Shown one piece after another: positions 41,414 to 50,165 of a stretch of DNA of 64,000 nt. The position numbers were made by a program, and so were the translations under genes. Origin of the DNA: Rhizobium sp. J15 (lineage in GTDB: Bacteria > Pseudomonadota > Alphaproteobacteria > Rhizobiales > Rhizobiaceae); NCBI RefSeq assembly GCF_002531825.1, contig NZ_NWSX01000004.1:46010-110009 (forward strand). Reading direction: 5' to 3'. The notes under the pieces were generated by a model. That model saw nothing but the letters and a program-made list of their open reading frames with translations. It was not told the origin of the DNA and did no database searches. How positions within the stretch are numbered: position 1 is the stretch's first letter; each line of letters begins with the position of its first letter.

Positions 41414-43660
41414 TTAGACGAGCACGAAATCTTTGAAGTGAAGTGCTGCGGAATTATCGAGATCCGCGACATGAACGGCCGCGCCCGCTGCGCTTCCATC
41501 CGCGTCATAGGACAGAATGCCGCTCTTCTGGTCGTAGATCAGCTTGTCATCCGCCTCCAGCGCCCTTGTTCCCAGAACGAAATTCTCGTCCGAAAACTGG
41601 GATAGGCTGAGCGCGGCGAAAACCGAATGATCGAGCATCAGCTTGTCGCCCGCCGCGGAGGAAAAATCGCGGATCTTGTCCATGCTGATATTGTCGGGCT
41701 TCACGTCGAAGACGAAGGTATCGCCGCCGGCGCCGCCGGTCAGAATGTCTGCGCCGGCTTTTCCGATCAGCTTGTCGTTGCCGAGTCCACCGTTCAGCTT
41801 GTCCGCGCCGGACCCGCCATCGAGAACGTTGCTGCCGCTATTTCCGGTCAGCACGTCGTTGTAGCTGGAGCCAGTCAGGTTTTCGATGCTGACGAACTTG
41901 TCACCGGCGGCATGGCCGCCCGTTGCGGCCCCAGTCGCCAAGTTGACGTTGACCCCGCCGGAGCCCGCATAGCCGGCCGTGTCGCTGCCGGTCCCGCCAT
42001 TGAGAACGTCCCCGCCGGCGCCGCCGCTGAGCTTGTCCGAACCAGCCCCGCCATTGAGAACGTTGCTGCCGCCATTGCCGCCGGTCAGCACGTCGTTGTA
42101 GCTGGAGCCAGTCAGGTTTTCGATGCTGGCGATCTTGTCACCGGCGGCTTGCCCGCCCGATACGGCCTTCGTCGCCAGGTTGACGTTGACCGCGGTGGAG
42201 CCTGCATAGCTGGCCGTGTCGGTGCCGCTACCGCCGTCGAGCACATCCGCGCCGGCGCCGCCCTTCAACACGTCACTACCGCCGAGACCCTTGTAGGTTT
42301 CGTTGCCGCCATTGGACTGACCGGTGTGTGGCAGGATGTCGTTGCCGTCGGTGCCGGTGTATACCTTCGTCGGCGAGGTCGGCGAGGTCGGCGAAGTTGG
42401 TGTGGTCGGCGAAGTCGGTGTGGTTGGCGTAGTCGGTGTGGTCGGCGTGGTTGGCGTCGTCGGTGTCGAGCTGGAGCCCGATTCATAGGCACCCATATCG
42501 ACAGTTCCAACGACGCGAGCGTGGCCGTCCAGATCGACCGAGGCGACGCCGTATTTGCTGGTTCCGCTGTCGATCGCCGACGAGCCCGAGCCGAGATGGA
42601 AGTTGTCGCTCGCTGCCGCCGCGAATTTCGGGTCGACGCCGAGCTTGTTGCCGTCCGCTGCGCTCGGCATCGCGTTGCCGCCATCGGTCTTGACCGAGGC
42701 CTGGCCGGCCGTGCCGTTATAGGTGATGTTGTTGGCCCAGACGACGTTGCTGTTCTTGTAGCTGTCGGTCGACGTGTTATCGATCGCGGTGTTGTTCTTG
42801 TTGATCGATGGGTCCGCGACGGCGATGTTGTTGACCCAGGTGTTGTTGCTCGACGCCGAGTTGCTGAGCTCGCCGCGCCAGGTGCCGCTGTTCTGCGGGT
42901 CCTGGTTGTTGTGGTATGCGGTGTTGTTCTTCACCGTGACGGAGTCGCTCCAGGTAACCTGGATGCCTTTGCCGCCGTTCTGGTAGACGAGGTTGTTCTC
43001 GACCAGGGTCTTGAACGTGTAGTTCGGATGACCGCTCGTCTGCGTGCTCTGGAAGTCGTCGATGATGATGCCGTTGCCATCGGTGTGCGCACCCGACTTC
43101 GTCACGTTGTCATGCGAGATGTTGTTCCGCACGATCGTCCGGTAGCCGTCCGTCGAGGTGTCGCCGGTGATGTTCCGGTTCTGGTAGATCGAGATACCCG
43201 AGAACCAGCCCGTCGAGGCGTTATTGTAGGTCTCGTTGCCTTCGATGCGGATGAAGTCCGACTGGTTGAACTGGATGCCCGACTCCCCGCTGCCGTGGAC
43301 CTTGTTATTGAGGATCTGGACGTGGTGGACATTGTTCGCTTCGATGCCGTCGCCGTTGGCGCCGCCGATGTCAAAGCCGTTAACGACAACGTAGTTGGCG
43401 TTGACACTAATCGCGTTCCACGAACCCTCCGGCGGCCGGATCAGCGCCCCGCCGGGCACTTCCGAGCGCAACGTGATGTTGGCTGCCGCCGAGCCGTCCT
43501 TGTCGATGTTGATGGCCTCGTTGTAGGTCCCCGCCTTAACTACGACCTCGTCGCCGGGCCTAAGGTTCGACGCCATTGCCTCGCTGATCGTGCGAAAAGG
43601 AGACGAGGCACTGCCGTTGCCGCCGCTGCTGCCGGTCGTTGCTACGTAGTATGTCGTCAT
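41414..43660 (-). CDS. RTX protein with N-terminal beta-helix domain, type I secreted
   Basis: This 748-residue protein begins YYVATTGSSGGNGSASSPFR, a beta-helix cap, with coils to about residue 385 (NNKVHGSGESGIQFN, NNLVYQNGGKGIQV, and similar). A linker of repeated PTTP/PTSP (about 400-430) joins it to calcium-binding nonapeptide repeats (GGSDVLKGGAGADVLDGGSG and others, to about 650). The last 100 residues (FVFDVKPDNISMDKIRDFS onward) are the C-terminal secretion region; no signal peptide is present. The expected route is a PrsDE-like ABC exporter, not in this window. Lyase, epimerase or carbohydrate-binding activity on the polymer is likely. The ATG at 43660 with GAGG upstream is chosen over one 12 codons earlier. 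Two long repeats occur inside. Confidence 0.87.
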   Translation of the reverse strand: MTTYYVATTGSSGGNGSASSPFRTISEAMASNLRPGDEVVVKAGTYNEAINIDKDGSAAANITLRSEVPGGALIRPPEGSWNAISVNANYVVVNGFDIGGANGDGIEANNVHHVQILNNKVHGSGESGIQFNQSDFIRIEGNETYNNASTGWFSGISIYQNRNITGDTSTDGYRTIVRNNISHDNVTKSGAHTDGNGIIIDDFQSTQTSGHPNYTFKTLVENNLVYQNGGKGIQVTWSDSVTVKNNTAYHNNQDPQNSGTWRGELSNSASSNNTWVNNIAVADPSINKNNTAIDNTSTDSYKNSNVVWANNITYNGTAGQASVKTDGGNAMPSAADGNKLGVDPKFAAAASDNFHLGSGSSAIDSGTSKYGVASVDLDGHARVVGTVDMGAYESGSSSTPTTPTTPTTPTTPTTPTSPTTPTSPTSPTSPTKVYTGTDGNDILPHTGQSNGGNETYKGLGGSDVLKGGAGADVLDGGSGTDTASYAGSTAVNVNLATKAVSGGQAAGDKIASIENLTGSSYNDVLTGGNGGSNVLNGGAGSDKLSGGAGGDVLNGGTGSDTAGYAGSGGVNVNLATGAATGGHAAGDKFVSIENLTGSSYNDVLTGNSGSNVLDGGSGADKLNGGLGNDKLIGKAGADILTGGAGGDTFVFDVKPDNISMDKIRDFSSAAGDKLMLDHSVFAALSLSQFSDENFVLGTRALEADDKLIYDQKSGILSYDADGSAAGAAVHVADLDNSAALHFKDFVLV
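41777..42250 (-). repeat. Two 237-bp direct repeats in the RTX domain
   Basis: Two tandem copies, period 237 bp (79 codons), run through the RTX part. Each contains the nonapeptide glycine repeats followed by VNVNLAT...GGxAAGDK...SIENLTGSSYNDVLTG. For example, the segment beginning GCACGTCGTTGTAGCTGGAG on the plus strand is at 41851 and again at 42088. Near-identity suggests recent duplication. Confidence 0.85.
42369..42467 (-). repeat. Repeats of 9 bp encoding a Pro-Thr/Pro-Ser linker
   Basis: About eleven 9-bp units (plus-strand forms GTCGGCGAG, GTCGGTGTG, GTTGGCGTC) encode PTTPTTPT... and PTSPTS in the RTX protein. The tract separates the beta-helix from the calcium-binding domain and is likely to vary in length between strains. 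Confidence 0.85.
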
Positions 43661-44721
43661 TGTCTTGTCCTCAACCTTAGCGTTGTTCTTTACCAATTGC
43701 TAATTTTAGCTAATCACTTGTTACGGCGCGGTTTATAGGACGACGTTTTGGAGGGCGCAACAGCAACGCGACAGTAAGTGCTTGAGATGAATAAGCCTTA
43801 TTGCTGCCACAATGTCCAAATCACTCCAAAGTTACATTTTGAAATATTTGCGGAAATTCGAGTCGCGCAAATTGGGGCAGTATAAAGGTCCCGTTTGCCG
43901 CGAATTATTCTTTCTGCAACTACTGTGATATAGCCCCATTGAAAACATTAGAGAAACCTGATGGCGTGAGTGGATTTTTCCCCCTAAAGGCAAAATCGGC
44001 ATTTTTTTTCTCAAATTAACAATTTTTGGCATCTTTTGCGTAATAAATGGCCGCCTTGCAGGGTCGTTGGGGCGCGCGCGCCGCTTTATAAGGCAGCATA
44101 TCGACGCTGAGCGACTCACGCGCCATCCACAAAAGCGCCTCTAAAAATGCTCGATTATCTGTGCGGAGACCGCGTTTGGCCTTTGGTGGGGTGAGGCAGA
44201 CCTCCCGATAATGGGCGGGCTATATTATTGACAGCAGGCTGTCTCAGCACTTCTGCGCTGAGCATTCCCCGGAACCTCAGGATGGTGGTTGCAGCCTTCC
44301 TCGGCATAGGTCCACGCAGAGGTGACGGCCTTTCGAGCGTCGAGGCGAAGCCGCGGCCAGATCCGCTCGAAGATCCTGCCTAAACTATATCAATCAGTGC
44401 TCAAGTCTTTCTGCAGCCGGTTGGTGCTGTCGGGAAGCTCTGGAGGCCCGCCGGCCGGGGCCGTCATCGCGCATTCTGGGTCCGGCATGTCTCTCTTGCG
44501 GCTTTATTCGCGCAAACTGCTCTTTCGGGGCAGCGCTCATCAAAAAGAGCAAAGTGGCAAGCCGTGGGGTACGTTGCCTTACCCCGAATATGTAACCGAT
44601 CTCGGCGTAAGACGTAGAAACACGAAGTCTCTTCTACGTCCAACAGTTGGAGGCGCAAGTATGGAGGCAATCGTCCTGGAAGCATATTCTGATGACAGTT
44701 TAGATCGCGAAAGCGTAGGTC
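43661..44721. other. Long AT-rich intergenic region
   Basis: About 1060 bp between divergent genes, with markedly more A/T than its surroundings at 43780-44050. It contains the direct repeat GCTAAT-N4-GCTAAT (43699-43714), the palindrome GGCGCGCGCGCC (44071-44082), the inverted repeat GACAGC-AG-GCTGTC (near 44230) and the 9-bp inverted repeat GACGTAGAA/TTCTACGTC (44611-44619 and 44632-44640). The open frame on the plus strand at 44322-44792 looks spurious. Promoters for both flanking genes must lie here. Confidence 0.6.
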
Positions 44722-45588
44722 ATGAGAAAGCAAACAACAGACAGAAACCAAGATTCAGTTCTCGATCAAACGAGTTCTTCGGAATGGATTAATGTCCTTG
44801 GTGTTCGCATTTCAGCAGTTAATCTCAAAAGCGCGACGGGATTTATTCAAAAAGCGATCGAAGACGGCAGGAGGGAATATGTGTGCGTACGCGACGCACA
44901 CGGCGTCGTCCGATGTCAGGATGATCCCGAGCTCCGGTCGATACATAACCGCGCTTTCCTCGTAACGCCTGACGGCATGCCGTTGGTATGGGCATTGAAG
45001 CGTGCCGGTCATGCCGAAAGCGACAGGGTCTATGGACCGGACCTCATGTTGTCCGTTTTCGATTCCGGCAGCTCCAAGGGCTTGCGCCACTTCCTTTATG
45101 GCGCAACGGCCGAAACGCTCGAACAGCTGCAGGCGCGGCTTCTCGCAAAATTTCCGCAAGCACGGATCGTCGGCTCCTATGCGCCACCCTTTCGCAGCCT
45201 GTCGACGCAGGAGGAAACGGAAGTTGCCGACCGGCTCAATCGCTCGGGCGCCGATATCATCTGGGTCGGGCTGAGCAGTCCCAAGCAGGAACTCTGGATG
45301 GCGCGCATGCGTGATCGTCTGGAGGCATCGATGCTCATCGGTGTCGGAGCCGCATTCGATTTTCACGCCGGCCTCAAGCGGCAGGCTCCAAGGATCATTC
45401 AAAGAAGCGGCTTCGAATGGGCGTTTCGTCTTATGTGCGAGCCACGACGGTTGTGGCGGCGCTATGCGCTCGTCGTGCCGACTTTCATCTCACTGACGGC
45501 ATTCCAGAGACTGGGGCTTCGCAAGTTTCCGATCGAAGACGCGGTTTTTGGATCAAGCGCGCCAAAAACAGCAGCTGTAAAGGTGTAG
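44722..45588 (+). CDS. WecG/TagA/CpsF-family glycosyltransferase
   Basis: This 288-residue GT26 transferase shows VRDAHGVVRCQDDPELRSIH, LVTPDGMPLVWALKRAG, the catalytic-type VYGPDLML, FLYGATAETLEQLQ, and the C-terminal WVGLSSPKQELWM and GVGAAFDFHAGLKRQAPRII typical of the family. Members add N-acetylmannosaminuronate, ManNAc or glucuronate-type residues to a lipid-linked sugar. It opens the operon with the initiating transferase 5 bases downstream, so it may act as the second transferase. It has no long membrane segment, but its amphipathic C-terminus could attach it to the membrane. Confidence 0.92.
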   Translation: MRKQTTDRNQDSVLDQTSSSEWINVLGVRISAVNLKSATGFIQKAIEDGRREYVCVRDAHGVVRCQDDPELRSIHNRAFLVTPDGMPLVWALKRAGHAESDRVYGPDLMLSVFDSGSSKGLRHFLYGATAETLEQLQARLLAKFPQARIVGSYAPPFRSLSTQEETEVADRLNRSGADIIWVGLSSPKQELWMARMRDRLEASMLIGVGAAFDFHAGLKRQAPRIIQRSGFEWAFRLMCEPRRLWRRYALVVPTFISLTAFQRLGLRKFPIEDAVFGSSAPKTAAVKV

Positions 45589-45593
45589 CCATC

Positions 45594-47087
45594 ATGTCCT
45601 TATTTGCATCGACAGAAATGAAACCGCGTCGGTCGAAGGCAGCCACATCAAATGATATGACGGCGCGGTTGATTCCGGCAGGTTCCGTGCCACCCATAGC
45701 AGGCAGAACCGGCGATGCCTTTGACTGGGCAGGGCCAAATATGCCCGTCGCACTGCGGCGTCGGCTTCCTCGGCTTGTAACCGCGTCCTTCCTGATCGCC
45801 GGCGACATTGCAGGCTATTTGATTGCCTATTTCGTTCTCCTGTCCTTTCTCCCCAGTGGTTTGGAGGGGGCGCTGGCGGAGCGTACGTTCACGATCGCAG
45901 CACTCGCCGCGATTATTCTTTACGCCTCGGCCGGCCTCTATCCCGGATACCGGTTGCATAACCACGAACATCTGCGGCGGCGCACCGTCGCTGCCGTCAA
46001 GGTGGCTGTCCTGGCGGCGTTCGGAGCAATTGTCCTGCCGGAGGGGCAACGGTTGCTCCTTTCCACCATCGGGTTCCTGGCTCTCGGGCTGATCGTTCAG
46101 CCATTCGTGCATTGGCTTGTACGGGGCCTGTGCTGGAAGCTTGGAGTCTGGGGGGAGCGCGCGGTTGTCATCGGGGCGGGCAACCTTACTCCCGCTCTCG
46201 TGGCTCATTTCAAGGACCACTGGCAGTATGGCATCAGGCCGGAGCCTTTTTTCGCCGACAGTTTGGAGACATTGCCCGACGGCGGGTCCTCCATTGCCGT
46301 GGTCGCGGGCGACACAGGCTCGCTTACACCCGATTTGGCGGCGATGCGCCGGAAGTTCGCCGAAGTCATCTTGCTGTCCGACACGCCGAACCTCAAGGTA
46401 AGCGGACTGCGACCTGCGGATGTCGGCGGAGAGATCGGTATTCGCCTCGCCACCGGTGAGAGTTCAGTGAACTCGGATCTGGTTCGCCGGATCCTCGATC
46501 TCGCAATCGCCATCCCTGCAATAATCGTGGTCTCGCCGTTCATCGCCTTTGCAGCGGCCGCAATCTACGCCATTGATCCAGGCCCCGTCTTCTTCCGGCA
46601 CACCAGGGAGGGGCGGTCCGGCAAGCCTGTGCACGTTCTGAAATTGAGGACGATGTATCAGAATGCCGAACAGCGCCTGGAAGCACTGTTCCGAGACAAC
46701 CCGGCTATGCGCGAGGAATGGTTGAGCCATTTCAAGCTCAAGGAAGATCCGCGCGTCCTTCCGGTTATAGGACATATGCTGCGCTCTTCGAGCATCGATG
46801 AGCTCCCGCAATTGGTGAACATCATTGCGGGCGAAATGGCCATCGTCGGACCTCGTCCATTTCCTGAATATCACCTCCTGGCCATGGACTGCGAATTTCG
46901 AGCCAAGCGCCGTTCCGTCACGCCGGGGCTCACGGGCCTTTGGCAGATATCCGAACGAAGCAATGCGGATATCGAGCTGCAGCAGCAACTTGACGAGTTC
47001 TACATCGACAACCGGTCCCTCTGGTTCGATTGCCAAATTCTTCTCAGCACAATCCCTGCGCTCTTCAAGCACAGGGGAGCCTACTGA
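45594..47087 (+). CDS. WbaP-type undecaprenyl-phosphate sugar-1-phosphate transferase
   Basis: This 497-residue polyprenyl-phosphate hexose-1-phosphate transferase begins polysaccharide synthesis. It has four hydrophobic helices at about 60-175, a CoA-binding-like middle domain, and the C-terminal catalytic bacterial-sugar-transferase domain: VRRILDLAIAIPAI, FFRHTREGRSGKPVHVLKLR, the catalytic pair region SSIDELPQLVNIIAGEMAIV, GPRPFPEYH and TPGLTGLWQISERSNAD. The ATG at 45594 is chosen, 5 bases after the wecG-like stop; the longer frame lies inside that gene. The sugar is galactose or glucose in studied WbaP/ExoY relatives; here it is unknown. Confidence 0.93.
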   Translation: MSLFASTEMKPRRSKAATSNDMTARLIPAGSVPPIAGRTGDAFDWAGPNMPVALRRRLPRLVTASFLIAGDIAGYLIAYFVLLSFLPSGLEGALAERTFTIAALAAIILYASAGLYPGYRLHNHEHLRRRTVAAVKVAVLAAFGAIVLPEGQRLLLSTIGFLALGLIVQPFVHWLVRGLCWKLGVWGERAVVIGAGNLTPALVAHFKDHWQYGIRPEPFFADSLETLPDGGSSIAVVAGDTGSLTPDLAAMRRKFAEVILLSDTPNLKVSGLRPADVGGEIGIRLATGESSVNSDLVRRILDLAIAIPAIIVVSPFIAFAAAAIYAIDPGPVFFRHTREGRSGKPVHVLKLRTMYQNAEQRLEALFRDNPAMREEWLSHFKLKEDPRVLPVIGHMLRSSSIDELPQLVNIIAGEMAIVGPRPFPEYHLLAMDCEFRAKRRSVTPGLTGLWQISERSNADIELQQQLDEFYIDNRSLWFDCQILLSTIPALFKHRGAY

Positions 47088-47132
47088 CGATCCTCGCTTG
47101 CGCGAGGCAACCATCAACAGCGGAGCACACCA

Positions 47133-48176
47133 ATGCACGGACAAAAACGAGTTATGGTAACCGGCGGCACCGGCTTTCTGGGATCATTCCTGTGCGAAAG
47201 GCTTTTGCGAGAGGGCAATGACGTCCTCTGCGTGGACAACTACTACACCGGTTCGCGCGATAACGTGCTGCATCTTCTCGACGATCCTCGCTTCGAGATA
47301 CTCCGCCACGACATTACCTTCCCGCTCTATGTGGAGGTCGACGAGATCTACAACCTCGCCTGCCCGGCATCTCCGGTCCACTATCAGTTCGATCCGGTGC
47401 AGACCGTGAAGACCAATGTGCACGGCGCCATCAACATGCTCGGCCTGGCCAAGCGCACCAAGGCGAAGATTTTCCAGGCCTCCACGAGTGAAGTTTACGG
47501 CGATCCGGCAGTCCACCCCCAGCCCGAGGAGTATCGCGGCAGCGTCAATCCGATCGGCCCCCGTGCGTGCTACGACGAAGGCAAGCGCTGTGCCGAAACG
47601 CTGTTCTTCGACTACCATCGTCAATATGGCGTGGAAATCCGCGTGGCGCGGATTTTCAATACCTACGGGCCGCGCATGCAGACCAATGACGGCCGCGTCG
47701 TCTCCAATTTCATCGTTCAGGCGCTTCAAAACGAGCCGATCACCATCTTCGGAGACGGCACGCAAACACGCTCCTTCTGCTATGTGGACGACCTGATCGA
47801 CGGCTTCATCCGCCTGATGGCGGCGCCGGCCGGGGTGACGGGCCCGATCAATCTCGGCAATCCCGGCGAGTTCCAGGTCCGGGAACTGGCAGAAATGGTC
47901 GTCGAAATGACCGGATCGAAGTCCGGCATCGTCTTCAAGTCTCTGCCGATTGATGATCCGACGCAGCGCAAGCCCGATATCAGCCGAGCAACGCAACAAC
48001 TGGGCTGGCAGCCGAAGGTGAACCTTCGCGAGGGGCTGGAGAAAACGATCGCTTATTTCGAATGGAAGCTTTCCGGCGGCGCAAGGAACAGGTTTAACGT
48101 CAAGTCTTCGCAGGAGGCTTACCCGCATCTGGCGTCTCCGGCCGCCGAACTCACCGCTCCTTCAGCCATTCGATAG
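47133..48176 (+). CDS. UDP-glucuronate decarboxylase (UDP-xylose synthase)-like
   Basis: This 347-residue extended SDR has [53 protein letters not shown] (strongly typical of UXS), [10 protein letters not shown], the YxxxK in [11 protein letters not shown], and [16 protein letters not shown]. It would convert UDP-glucuronate to UDP-xylose. The C-terminal 30 residues after the fold are extra. It is 46 bp downstream of the initiating transferase and 4 bases ahead of the TPR glycosyltransferase. Confidence 0.93.
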   Translation: MHGQKRVMVTGGTGFLGSFLCERLLREGNDVLCVDNYYTGSRDNVLHLLDDPRFEILRHDITFPLYVEVDEIYNLACPASPVHYQFDPVQTVKTNVHGAINMLGLAKRTKAKIFQASTSEVYGDPAVHPQPEEYRGSVNPIGPRACYDEGKRCAETLFFDYHRQYGVEIRVARIFNTYGPRMQTNDGRVVSNFIVQALQNEPITIFGDGTQTRSFCYVDDLIDGFIRLMAAPAGVTGPINLGNPGEFQVRELAEMVVEMTGSKSGIVFKSLPIDDPTQRKPDISRATQQLGWQPKVNLREGLEKTIAYFEWKLSGGARNRFNVKSSQEAYPHLASPAAELTAPSAIR

Positions 48177-48180
48177 GGAC

Positions 48181-50022
48181 ATGAATAGCAACGTCGATCA
48201 TCGAAAGCCGCGTCTCGTTTTTTTTCAATGGGATCATCAGCCCAATGCGAACGCGGCCGGTTACCTGCTGCTGCACATGCAGCAGCAGGTCAAATGCCTC
48301 GCAACACATTTCGATGTCGTCGTCATTAACCGCGACTGCGATTATGCGGAGATATGCGACAGGTACGAGCCGGATCTGACGCTGTTTGAAAGCGGTTATC
48401 GGTCGCACGGCTCGCATCGGATAAAAATCACCAACACCAATACCCATTTGGCCGTTCCGAAGCTTGGCCTCCATAATGCCGACCCATGGTGCGATCGACG
48501 CGCGGGCTTCCTTTCCGATATGGCGCAGTGGGGCATCGAGACCTATTTCGCGATCGCAACGATGACTCCGGAATATATGCCGGCGGTGAAGGAGAATCTG
48601 TTCGTCTGGCCAAATTTCATCGATCCCGAAGTCTACCGCGACTATGGCCAGCAAAAGGTCATCCCGGTCACGCTGACAGGTCAAGCCTATGGCCTTTATC
48701 CCTGGCGACAGACGGTCTTTCCGAAGATCCGGGACCGTTATCCCTGTCTGGTCTCACCGCAACACGCTTATGAGAGCAAGCTCGCTTCCCAGCTCCTGTC
48801 CGGAGAGTCTTATGCACGCGCACTCAACGCGAGCCTCGTCGTTCCCACATGCGGCACCATGGGCGGCGAGGTCGTCCGCAAGCACTTCGAGATCCCCGGG
48901 GCAAGGGCCTGTCTCGTGACGGAACGCACGGCAGCAGTGGAAGCAGCCGGCTTTGTCGACATGGAGAACTGTGTATTCGTTGACGGCCGCAACGTGGTCG
49001 AGCGACTGGATTACCTTTTCGCCCATCCCGACGAAATACAGCGTATCACGACAGCCGGTTACGCTTTGATCCATTCGCGTCATACACTGAGGCACAGGCC
49101 GCAAATATATCAGTGGTTTATGCTGAACAAAGGCCTGCAGTTCGGTGAAAAGATCATCCAGTCCGGCCCCTTCGGCGATCTCGCAAAGGTCAAGCGTATC
49201 TCCAAGCAGGAGAGCGTCCATATCGTGGGGGAAGCGAGCGATCGCGTTTTGCTGAAGCAGGGCGGCTTGCTTCTCGAGCAGGGCAGGGTGGAGGAGGCGA
49301 AGCACTGCTACGCGCGCTGCCTGGACTATGTGTCCTACCTGCCCGAAGCCAAGTTCCGCCTTGCCATCTGTGCATTGCAGGAGGGCGACGCCGATCGCGC
49401 CTATGGCCTTCTGGTCGACCTGGTGAAGGTGACCATGACCGAATATGGGGCAGTGAACCCGGATCCGGTCGAGTGGGCGTACTTCCTTCTCTCTTTGATC
49501 TGCAAAGGCCAGTTCGAGCGGGCGAGGAGGCTGCAGGATTTCTATCCATCGCTATCCCACGACGAAATCAGGCGCACGCGCCGCGTCATCGCGCAACTCG
49601 GTCGTGCAGCCGATAGGAGCGTCTCGGGACCGTATGGCAGCGATCGAAAAAGCATTCACCAGATTCCCGACCGGAGCGATTCCGAGTGGCTTGCATGGTT
49701 CTCCGATATTCTCGATCGGTGTCAGCAGCCGGATCTTGCAGATGTTCTTCGTCCCGCTCCCGCTGGCGGAAGCGGGACCGGCAAGAAAGTGGCGTCGCTA
49801 CACTTCAAACGTGACGCTGGCTGGCGCCTTCGACTATATTCAGGCGTCGATCGCCTCATGATCAAGCTGCGCCTGAATGGCCTGAGGCCGAATGTACCGC
49901 CTCTGCCGGAGTTCCGATATCTCCGGCATCTCGTGCGGGGGCTGGTCCCTCATTCGCAGACAGGCCCGTTGCGCAGGATCCGAATGGCGCTTTCGAGGCC
50001 CCCTGTGGGCACCGGCAATTAG
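48181..50022 (+). CDS. CgeB-like glycosyltransferase fused to a TPR region
   Basis: This 613-residue protein starts with a GT-B-like domain (about 10-330): FFQWDHQPNANAAGYLL, FWPN-type LFVWPNFIDPEVYRDYG, VTLTGQAYGLYPWRQ, and LVVPTCGTMGGEVVRKHFEI-ACLVTERT resembling glycosyltransferase family PF13524. The following part has tetratricopeptide-like helices (about 375-480: LLLEQGRVEEAKHCYARCLD, then LPEAKFRLAICALQEGDADRA). The C-terminal 110 residues are basic and unassigned. It closes the wecG-wbaP-uxs operon. The TPR part may dock it to other assembly proteins. The sugar transferred is unknown. Confidence 0.8.
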   Translation: MNSNVDHRKPRLVFFQWDHQPNANAAGYLLLHMQQQVKCLATHFDVVVINRDCDYAEICDRYEPDLTLFESGYRSHGSHRIKITNTNTHLAVPKLGLHNADPWCDRRAGFLSDMAQWGIETYFAIATMTPEYMPAVKENLFVWPNFIDPEVYRDYGQQKVIPVTLTGQAYGLYPWRQTVFPKIRDRYPCLVSPQHAYESKLASQLLSGESYARALNASLVVPTCGTMGGEVVRKHFEIPGARACLVTERTAAVEAAGFVDMENCVFVDGRNVVERLDYLFAHPDEIQRITTAGYALIHSRHTLRHRPQIYQWFMLNKGLQFGEKIIQSGPFGDLAKVKRISKQESVHIVGEASDRVLLKQGGLLLEQGRVEEAKHCYARCLDYVSYLPEAKFRLAICALQEGDADRAYGLLVDLVKVTMTEYGAVNPDPVEWAYFLLSLICKGQFERARRLQDFYPSLSHDEIRRTRRVIAQLGRAADRSVSGPYGSDRKSIHQIPDRSDSEWLAWFSDILDRCQQPDLADVLRPAPAGGSGTGKKVASLHFKRDAGWRLRLYSGVDRLMIKLRLNGLRPNVPPLPEFRYLRHLVRGLVPHSQTGPLRRIRMALSRPPVGTGN

Positions 50023-50078
50023 CTATAGGGAAATCGCAGGTGCGAACAGCCTCACCGGCAGAGGCGCATATGACAAAC

Positions 50079-50113
50079 GCCCCAGGTGGGGCTGAAGGTG
50101 CTCCACCTGAGGC
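50079..50113. terminator. Hairpin after the wecG-wbaP-uxs operon
   Basis: GCCCCAGGTGG (50079-50089) pairs with CCACCTGAGGC (50103-50113), 10 of 11 positions, with a 13-base loop. It lies between convergent genes (plus operon, minus LuxR regulator). There is no clear U-run. Confidence 0.4.
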
Positions 50114-50165
50114 ATTCTGAGTCATGCGCTCGTGATGCGATGCAGGATCCGGTCGGCCGACCGCA

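Noticed and set aside
42369..42467. Short regular repeats that could suggest a CRISPR array
   Set aside because: Units of 9 bp without unique spacers encode the Pro-Thr linker in frame; no cas genes are nearby.
41627..43738. 703-codon open frame antisense to the RTX gene
   Set aside because: Its repetitive sequence is the complement of the RTX glycine repeats; the minus strand reading gives recognisable nonapeptides and a beta-helix.
44322..44792. 156-codon open frame on the plus strand before the wecG-like gene
   Set aside because: Composition is basic and irregular, no ribosome site or family motif is visible, and it overlaps the start of a well-supported gene in another frame.
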